A stretch of DNA of 64,000 nt from an uncultured Oscillibacter sp. (lineage in GTDB: Bacteria > Bacillota > Clostridia > Oscillospirales > Oscillospiraceae), in assembly GCA_910585245.1 (NCBI GenBank), contig CAJUCO010000001.1, positions 62,001-126,000 of the forward strand, given 5' to 3'. Each line of letters starts with the position of its first letter. Positions within the stretch are counted from its first letter, which is position 1. The translations under genes were made by a program, and so were the position numbers. This document shows positions 58,427 to 64,000 of this stretch, one piece after another. The notes beneath the pieces were generated by a model. It did not search any database, was not told the origin of the DNA, and worked only from the letters and a program-made list of their open reading frames with translations.

Positions 58427-59488
58427 ATGACAGACGGAATTATCAAAGGCAGCGGAAACAGCCGGTATTTAAGAAGTGTAGCCAATGCGCTTTCGCTTTA
58501 TCCGACTTACACATCTTTTATACAAGCGCTGGCGGCGGGTACATTTCCGATTGATTTGAACGGCCTGAACGCAAACGGCTGGTCCCAACAGGGGACGAAA
58601 CTGGCCAAGGCGGCGCTGCTAAAGGACGCTACAGCGGCTCTATATGGGAAGAGCGCTTCGGCTGTGCCGGATGATATATTGGCATTTATTGGACAATACA
58701 ACAAATATTGGTGGAAGAGGAGGGCCATTCAAAAAGGTGCGTCGAGAAGTATTTATATTTGTGTTACCTCTCAAAATAATAGTTACGGTCAAAGTTGTAA
58801 GTATTCAAGCACTATAAAAATCGGCGGAACAAAGGAACCAGAAATGGCAGAGCCAACAAGCTCTGTTGTAGCTTATTTTTCATCCGCCGTAAGTGTTCTT
58901 AACGTTCTTGTAGGAAAATATTTTCACGGCTTTATAGAAAAATCTGACATCGGTGGCAATAGATATTATTCTGCGTATTACGGTGTTGGGTCTGTCAAAA
59001 AAACTATCGAAAATACAGCAGCATATTTCTCTATGAATGCCCAGAAAGTTACTCTCGGGGAACCCGATTATGTTTCTTCCTCTGATGCGAACGCTTATCC
59101 GGAAAGTGGAGTTGTTGGGGATTATTACTATGAAGCGATTGGAAAACCGTTAGAATTCTTCGATTACGAAAGATCGGTTGTTTTTAACTACCGTGGTACA
59201 GGGACATATGGCATAAACAATCCGACTGTATTGACATTTCCGTTTGATCCAAACCTGGTGATAGTTTCAAGAATTTCGTCTAATTTTTCCCCTGTTGATT
59301 CTTCTAGTAGTTTGTATATTGCTGGGTGGAGGCAAGGATTTATTTGGGTCCGCGGTATGTCCGGCACTAATTCCGCCGGGAAACTCGTTAGCATTACTTC
59401 GGAAGAAAAGACCTTAAAATTTTGGTCTGATACAGCGGAAGCACAATCAAATGATACATCCAAATACTGCGTCACAGCATTCAGGTAA
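58427..59488 (+). CDS. Tail fibre/receptor-binding protein, AT-rich C-terminal part
   Basis: The 353-residue protein has a GC-rich N-terminal module (~1-98, LSLYPTYTSFIQALAAGTFP) that resembles attachment segments, and an AT-rich distal part from 58720 with a strand-rich domain (TGTYGINNPTVLTFPFDPNL, LYIAGWRQGFIWVRG, SEEKTLKFWSDTAEAQSNDT) typical of fibre tips. The composition break suggests that the tip was exchanged. Confidence 0.75.
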   Translation: MTDGIIKGSGNSRYLRSVANALSLYPTYTSFIQALAAGTFPIDLNGLNANGWSQQGTKLAKAALLKDATAALYGKSASAVPDDILAFIGQYNKYWWKRRAIQKGASRSIYICVTSQNNSYGQSCKYSSTIKIGGTKEPEMAEPTSSVVAYFSSAVSVLNVLVGKYFHGFIEKSDIGGNRYYSAYYGVGSVKKTIENTAAYFSMNAQKVTLGEPDYVSSSDANAYPESGVVGDYYYEAIGKPLEFFDYERSVVFNYRGTGTYGINNPTVLTFPFDPNLVIVSRISSNFSPVDSSSSLYIAGWRQGFIWVRGMSGTNSAGKLVSITSEEKTLKFWSDTAEAQSNDTSKYCVTAFR

Positions 59489-59500
59489 AAAGGAGCCACT

Positions 59501-60271
59501 ATGAAGTATTTGTATAACTCCCCAAGCAACTACGGGGCGTATCCCGCACTGCAAAGTTCATTCGTTCCAGGGATGCTGGCCTTCCCGGATGAGTTCCAGC
59601 CTATATTCTACCCCGAGGGCAAACAGGCGGCGGGCTTCGTTACCATCCAGCATGATGGCGAGACGGTGACAGACTGCCGGTGGAACGAGGAGGCGTATCA
59701 AGCATACCTTGCAGACCTTCCTGAACCGGTAGACCCGCCGGACCCTCCGCCTTCTCTGGAGGAGCGGGTAACTGTGATGGAGAAAGAAACGGCCGCCCTG
59801 GCAGCGGCCATTGAAAGGGGGGCTGAACTTATGACGGATAAGCAGCTGGCAGCGCTGACAAGCTCCATCTACCTCTCCCGGCTGACCCTGGCCGGGGAAC
59901 CCTTGGACACGGACGACAAGCGGCTCCGAGCCTCAGGCCTATATCCGGATTGGGAACCCGGTGTCCATGCACAAGGAGACATCTACAATGCGGATGGACA
60001 GACCTGGGAGTGCTTTTCGGCCTATGACAACGCGGTGTATCCGGACATCCGGCCCGGGGAATCCGCTTGGTACACATTCAACCGGCCGCTACATGGGACA
60101 AGTCCCGAGACGGCAAGGCCATTCGTGCCTGTGCAGGGGTCCCACGACCTGTATTTGGCCGGGGAGTACATGACACTGGGCGGCGCTCTCTGGCGCTGCA
60201 AGAGCGACACCAATTTCAGTCCGGAGGAGTATCCGGAGGCGTGGGAAGAAAGCGGCGGCCGGGATGTTTAA
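59501..60271 (+). CDS. Tail fibre protein with carbohydrate-binding modules
   Basis: The 256-residue protein starts MKYLYNSPSNYGAYPALQSS, has a short coiled coil (SLEERVTVMEKETAALAAAI) and C-terminal CBM5/12-like repeats (WEPGVHAQGDIYNADGQTWE and LAGEYMTLGGALWRCKSDTN with conserved W and G). These modules bind chitin-like sugars in other proteins. It overlaps the next gene by 8 bp. Confidence 0.75.
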   Translation: MKYLYNSPSNYGAYPALQSSFVPGMLAFPDEFQPIFYPEGKQAAGFVTIQHDGETVTDCRWNEEAYQAYLADLPEPVDPPDPPPSLEERVTVMEKETAALAAAIERGAELMTDKQLAALTSSIYLSRLTLAGEPLDTDDKRLRASGLYPDWEPGVHAQGDIYNADGQTWECFSAYDNAVYPDIRPGESAWYTFNRPLHGTSPETARPFVPVQGSHDLYLAGEYMTLGGALWRCKSDTNFSPEEYPEAWEESGGRDV

Positions 60272-61570
60272 ATTGTATGCCAACAAAAACCAGCTGGCGG
60301 TCCGGCAACGGGAGCCGGTAACCTCTGGAAGTGTGAATGTCTACATGGCCAAGTTTGAATTTTCCGGTCAATGGGAAGGCCTGACCACAAAAGCGGTGTT
60401 TTGCGGCAGCGGCGTCACGAAAACTGTGTTGCTTAACGGTGGAGAGTGTGTCATCCCGTGGGAGGTTTTTACCTCTCACGGCCAGCCGCTAATGGCCGGC
60501 GTTTTCGGGGGGATGGATGAGACGGTCCTTCCAACTACCTGGGCCTATCTGGGGACTATCCTGGAGGGCGTGCCGTCGGATGCAGCGGGTACAAGGCCTC
60601 CTACACCGGATCTGTGGGAGCAGGAGCTGGACCGGAAGGGGGACAAGCTGGGCTACACCGGGGCGGGGGAACTGGGGCTTTACTCTGGGGACAGGCTCCT
60701 GTCCTCTGTGCCGGTTTCCGGCGGAGGGGGTGGACCTGGCGTCCCGGGGCCCCAGGGGCCAGAAGGCCCGCCGGGTCCCGCTGGGGAGCAGGGCCCGCCT
60801 GGTCCTGAAGGCATTCAGGGGCCGAAGGGAGACCCCGGGGAGCCGGGTCCCCAGGGAGAATCCGGCCCAGCCGGGCCTCCTGGGCCCCAGGGGCAGGAGG
60901 GCCTCTCTCCCTCCGTATCCATCAACGACATTCCGGGCGGACATCGGGTCACGATTACTGACGCAAGCGGACCGCATTCTTTTGATGTGATGGACGGAGA
61001 GGATGGCGGCGGTGGGGGGGGCCGTCTCCCGCCTACATCGCCGGAGACGGCATCAAGATTCAACAGACGGCGGACGGGCCGGAAATCGGCGTGGAGACGC
61101 CCGTCCGGGGGGTGTTTACCCAAGAGGAGTTTGACGCCCTGCCGGAAGAGGAGAAGAACAGCGGCTTGTACCTGATTCCAGACGGGGGAGGAGGCGTGAG
61201 CTCCGGCGGAGAGATCTACGACTCCGGGGAGATCCGGATCGGCACGTGGTTTGGAAAACCCCTCTACAGACGGACTTTTTTGGGGACATCCGGACCCAAC
61301 GCGGGTGACGTTTTCCTCCCCGGCTCGGTTATCCCAGACTGCGATTATGTCACTAAACTAGAGGGGATGATTCAAGACGTCAACGGGAACTTCGCCCATT
61401 TGTCGAACCTTTCGGAGAAGGGTACGGTTTCACAAGGCGTGTATGTGGTGTTTGAGAGCGTGTATCACCCCACAAAGGGAATCATGGTCCGCCAGACTCA
61501 CACCAGCTATTTCAACCGGCCCATACATATCACGATTGAATACACCAAGACGGTGGATTTACCTGAGTAA
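60264..61570 (+). CDS. Collagen-like tail fibre, interrupted by a poly-G frameshift
   Basis: The N-terminal part (60264-61013) reads MFKLYANKNQLAVRQREPVT, a ~160-residue adapter, then 16 Gly-X-Y repeats (GPQGPEGPPGPAGEQGPPGP) and a DMDGEDGG-type end. At G8 (61014-61021) the frame would need one extra G to continue as SPAYIAGDGIKIQQTADGPE, PVRGVFTQEEFDALPEEEK and a tip domain ending at 61570. As given, the frame runs on as basic junk to 61175. Confidence 0.7.
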
Positions 61571-61594
61571 AGCGCCACAATTAGGAGAGATAAA

Positions 61595-61957
61595 ATGAGA
61601 ATGGTATTGAACGGAGAGGTAGTGGATACCTCTCCTGGTGGTGGGATCTATTCCGCTGAAGAAACCAGAATCGGAACCTGGAAAAACGGGAAACCGCTGT
61701 ATAGACGGGTCATTTCCTGCACCACTCCGGATAAAGTAAATTCCGAAGAAGTTTGTAATCCCGAAGATTTCAGCTACATTGAGGAATTAACCAACTTGCA
61801 TGGAGGAATTAACAGCGTTCCAATCAACGCTTATTGGGGGCCAGACTCGCATTACATCTTTATAAGGCTTGTAAATGATCAGTTTACCGCACGAACCACC
61901 CATTATACGAATCAGACGTTTAACGTAACCATCGAATATACCAAAACCACCGACTAA
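61595..61957 (+). CDS. Alternative fibre tip, paralogue of the collagen-like tip
   Basis: The 120-residue protein starts MRMVLNGEVVDTSPGGGIYS and shares ETRIGTWKNGKPLYRR and FNVTIEYTKT with the end of the preceding gene. It looks like a stand-alone copy of the tip domain. AGGAGAGATAAA precedes the ATG. Confidence 0.75.
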   Translation: MRMVLNGEVVDTSPGGGIYSAEETRIGTWKNGKPLYRRVISCTTPDKVNSEEVCNPEDFSYIEELTNLHGGINSVPINAYWGPDSHYIFIRLVNDQFTARTTHYTNQTFNVTIEYTKTTD

Positions 61958-61967
61958 AGGAGACATT

Positions 61968-62279
61968 ATGCCCGAAAAATGTACGGATACTTCAAGGGAC
62001 TGCTCGCTGGTTTCCCGGGTGGATGCCCTGGAGCGGGCCAATGAGCAGCACAGCGCCACGCACCGGGAGATGTTCGACCGTTTGCGGGTGCTGGAAACCC
62101 TCAGCGCCGTCCAGGAAAACAAGCTGGACACCATTCTAAATAAACTGGATGCCCTGACGGGGAAGGTGGAAGGTCTGGAGGCCAAGCCCGCCAAGCGGTG
62201 GGAGGGACTGGTGGAAAAAGCCCTTTGGGCCGTGTGCGCCGCCGTCATCGCCTTTCTTTTGGGGAGGGTAGGGCTGTGA
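61968..62279 (+). CDS. Hemolysin XhlA-like phage protein
   Basis: The 103-residue protein has a coiled-coil N-part (LVSRVDALERANEQHSATHR, VQENKLDTILNKLDALTGKV) and a C-terminal membrane helix (KALWAVCAAVIAFLLGRVGL), the layout of XhlA-type proteins that cooperate with holins. It overlaps the next gene by 4 bp. Confidence 0.75.
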   Translation: MPEKCTDTSRDCSLVSRVDALERANEQHSATHREMFDRLRVLETLSAVQENKLDTILNKLDALTGKVEGLEAKPAKRWEGLVEKALWAVCAAVIAFLLGRVGL

Positions 62280-62515
62280 GCGGCAAGCGGCGGGAAAAGC
62301 ACAAGACCTCTGATATGGTCCTGCTGGTCATGGGCCTGTTTGTGGCGGCGTTTATCGTGATTATGATAGTGACCTTCTGGGTAAAGGGCAGCGTGCCGGA
62401 TACGCTGATCCAGTACACCCTGGGGGCCGGGGGCGTGGAGGCCCTGCTGCTGGCGGGGATTAAGATTTCCAAGGTGAGAGCCGGGGACAAGCCCGGAGAA
62501 AGTGAGGATACATAA
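62276..62515 (+). CDS. Holin-like membrane protein, GTG start
   Basis: The 79-residue protein has two membrane helices (DMVLLVMGLFVAAFIVIMIV; LGAGGVEALLLAGIKI) and a basic N-terminus. GTG overlaps the previous stop (GTGA). Position before the endolysin suggests a holin or pinholin, but no family is certain. Confidence 0.6.
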   Translation: MSGKRREKHKTSDMVLLVMGLFVAAFIVIMIVTFWVKGSVPDTLIQYTLGAGGVEALLLAGIKISKVRAGDKPGESEDT

Positions 62516-62516
62516 C

Positions 62517-62888
62517 ATGGAAAAACTGAATACCATCCAGAAGCGCAACAACTTGAATGCGGTCTACAGAGACGGGGATGCTGGACCCGGCGGGGCGCAT
62601 CACGATTATGTGGTATCGTTCAGCGGCGGTCTGCCGGAGAGCGACGGAGACGGGGTGCGCATCCAGTTCCAGTGCGGGCCGCGCAAGGACCCTGAGGCTC
62701 GGAAAGGAGTGTGCGGCGCGGACTTGCTGGAAATCGTGCGTGACCAGTTGCGGGAGTTCCAGGCGGGGCCGTGTTCTTGCCGGGAGAATGCCTGTGCCCT
62801 AACGCACATTGAGGAAGCCCTTATGTGGCTGACCAGACGGGCGGAGGACCGGGCAGAGCGGAACGTTATCGGCCTCGCCCAAAAATAA
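62517..62888 (+). CDS. Phage protein of unknown function near the lysis genes
   Basis: The 123-residue protein starts MEKLNTIQKRNNLNAVYRDG and ends with helices (CSCRENACALTHIEEALMWL, TRRAEDRAERNVIGLAQK). The CALTHIEEALMWL helix weakly resembles the Tad1/Acb2 hairpin; this is by eye only. Such proteins often sit between holin and endolysin genes in gut phages. Confidence 0.55.
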   Translation: MEKLNTIQKRNNLNAVYRDGDAGPGGAHHDYVVSFSGGLPESDGDGVRIQFQCGPRKDPEARKGVCGADLLEIVRDQLREFQAGPCSCRENACALTHIEEALMWLTRRAEDRAERNVIGLAQK

Positions 62889-62899
62889 GGAGGATACAT

Positions 62900-63256
62900 A
62901 TGAATGACCTTTATGAAATCATCGGCAATCTGCTGGCGGCTGTTGTGGTGGGCCTTCTGGCCTATCTGACGCCGAAGGCAAAGGCGTGGTTTACCGCTCA
63001 CACGGACGCCGCCACGCAGGAGAATATTTGGAAGCTGGTGCAGTCCTTCGCCCGGTCGGCGGAGCAGCTGTATCACGATCAGGACCCCTCCGGGGAAAAG
63101 CGGCAGCAGTTTGTTCAGGAACAGCTTCGGGCTATGGGTGTGGCCGTCACCGAGGCGGTGATCAATATGATCGAGGGCGCCGTATGGGAGATCAATACGG
63201 AGAATAAAAAAGCCCTGGTGCAGACCAAGGAGATCGTCTCCGGAGGCGCGGAATGA
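62900..63256 (+). CDS. LLH-type holin
   Basis: The 118-residue protein starts MNDLYEIIGNLLAAVVVGLL with one N-terminal membrane helix, then an amphipathic region (NIWKLVQSFARSAEQLYHDQ) typical of the phiLL-H holin family. The ATG has AAGGAGGATACAT upstream. It overlaps the endolysin start by 4 bp. Confidence 0.82.
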   Translation: MNDLYEIIGNLLAAVVVGLLAYLTPKAKAWFTAHTDAATQENIWKLVQSFARSAEQLYHDQDPSGEKRQQFVQEQLRAMGVAVTEAVINMIEGAVWEINTENKKALVQTKEIVSGGAE

Positions 63257-63894
63257 CGGCGGAGAAGGTGCTGGCAATCGCCACGGCGGAGTTGGGGACT
63301 AGGGAGTCCCCGACCAACTCCAACCGGGTCAAGTACAACACCTGGTACTATGGCCGGGAGGTGTCCGGGGCCGCCTACCCCTGGTGCATGGTCTTTGTGC
63401 AGTGGGTATTTGCCCAGGCGGGAGGCAAGCTGCCAGTGAAAACGGCCTCCTGTGGGGCGCTGATGAACGCCGCCAGGAAGGCTGGCTGTTGGGTGACAAA
63501 GGACTACCGCCCCGGGGACGTGGTGATCTACGATTTCCCCGGCGGCGCGGCCACGGACCACACGGGCATCATTGAAAAGGTGACGGCCTTCGGGGTGGTA
63601 GCCATTGAGGGCAATACCTCCCAGGCCGGAAGCCAGTCCAACGGCGGGATGGTTCGCCGCAAGACCAGGCCTTATAAGCAAATTGTGGGCGCGGTGCGCC
63701 CGGACTATCAAAAGGAGGACAAGCATATGGACAATATCCCCAGCCCCGCCCACAAGGAAGGCGTAGAGTGGGCAAAGAAAAACGGCATCCTCACCGGAGA
63801 CGCCGCCGGGGACCTGAAGCTCAGCGACCCGGTGACCAGGCAACAGCTGTGCACCATGCTGTTCCGGTTCGCTAAGAAGACCGGTAAAACTTGA
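63253..63894 (+). CDS. CHAP-domain endolysin with SLH-like C-terminus
   Basis: The 213-residue lysin has a CHAP amidase/peptidase domain (~1-150): the catalytic cysteine in YPWCMVFVQWVF, the histidine in ATDHTGIIEKV and GDVVIYDF. The C-terminal ~50 residues (PAHKEGVEWAKKNGILTGDA, LSDPVTRQQLCTMLFRFAKK) look like one SLH wall-binding repeat. It would lyse the cell after holin action. Confidence 0.88.
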   Translation: MTAEKVLAIATAELGTRESPTNSNRVKYNTWYYGREVSGAAYPWCMVFVQWVFAQAGGKLPVKTASCGALMNAARKAGCWVTKDYRPGDVVIYDFPGGAATDHTGIIEKVTAFGVVAIEGNTSQAGSQSNGGMVRRKTRPYKQIVGAVRPDYQKEDKHMDNIPSPAHKEGVEWAKKNGILTGDAAGDLKLSDPVTRQQLCTMLFRFAKKTGKT

Positions 63895-63923
63895 TCGAAT
63901 AGAAGAAAGGGGGTGATTCCAAT

Positions 63924-63974
63924 GTGGCAGTAATCCCCAAATGGGGTAAATTTAAATCAAACATTATATTATAA
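63924..63974 (+). CDS. Possible 16-residue peptide
   Basis: A GTG at 63924 after AAAGGGGGTGATTCC opens VAVIPKWGKFKSNIIL, then TAA. The ribosome site is good but the product is very short; it may be chance. Confidence 0.25.
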   Translation: MAVIPKWGKFKSNIIL

Positions 63975-63987
63975 GGAGGATCTTAAC

Positions 63988-64000
63988 ATGGAAATGAATC
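63988..64000 (+). CDS. Start of the next gene, cut by window edge
   Basis: AAGGAGGATCTTAAC is followed by ATG GAA ATG AAT at 63988. Only four codons are visible, so no product can be named. Confidence 0.5.

Noticed and set aside
58427..61957. Diversity-generating retroelement target in the tail fibres
   Set aside because: No reverse transcriptase or template repeat is visible in the window.

Overview
The window looks like a chromosome segment of a GC-rich, spore-forming gut clostridium, most likely Oscillospiraceae (Flavonifractor/Oscillibacter-like). The reasons are the rpmG-secE-nusG-rplK cluster, a complete hprK-glk-murB-rapZ-yvcK-whiA block, SpoIID-like, DUF4364 and DUF3048 proteins, strong AGGAGG ribosome sites, and a cysteine-containing surface/spore-type protein. 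The taxon is an inference from gene content and composition; no rRNA is present.

Positions 1-23,300 are chromosomal. They hold the leftward ribosomal/NusG operon (1-1438), a lipoprotein, dapA and asd (leftward), a rightward spoIID-like/queA/tfoX-C/tgt operon, a methyltransferase, rpmB, the hprK-to-whiA operon, two small genes, dnaE, DUF4364 and DUF3048. The last host gene (22557-23345, leftward) has lost its 5' end.

Positions about 23,300-64,000 are a tailed-phage (siphovirus, HK97-type head) prophage. Its left end is a large serine recombinase abutting the truncated host gene. Next come an accessory and lysogeny zone (twin coiled-coil proteins, a holin-like toxin with an antisense RNA, a nonsense-interrupted Tad2-like gene, a DnaQ-BRCT protein, two divergent repressor switches), then a replication zone (an initiator with internal iterons, a DnaB/Twinkle-type helicase, ParA-DUF3102, PcfK/PcfJ-like proteins, a 3D-domain protein, an HUH Rep). 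The late operon follows: HNH, TerS, TerL, portal, protease, capsid, connectors, tail tube, G/GT chaperones, tape measure, tail tip and fibres, holins and a CHAP endolysin. A cassette flanked by inverted repeats (44447-46138) interrupts the portal-protease junction. The right end of the prophage, and the missing half of the host gene, lie beyond the window.

Most notable points: integration inside a coding gene by a serine recombinase next to a possibly spore-related protein; a convergent type I toxin-antitoxin with a clear antisense promoter; a Tad2 (anti-Thoeris) homologue broken by one stop codon; a lambda-like origin inside the initiator gene; a PcfK gene of the family that contains AcrIIA9; a ribbon-helix-helix regulated cassette with three operators; and a poly-G tract that switches the reading frame of a collagen-like tail fibre.
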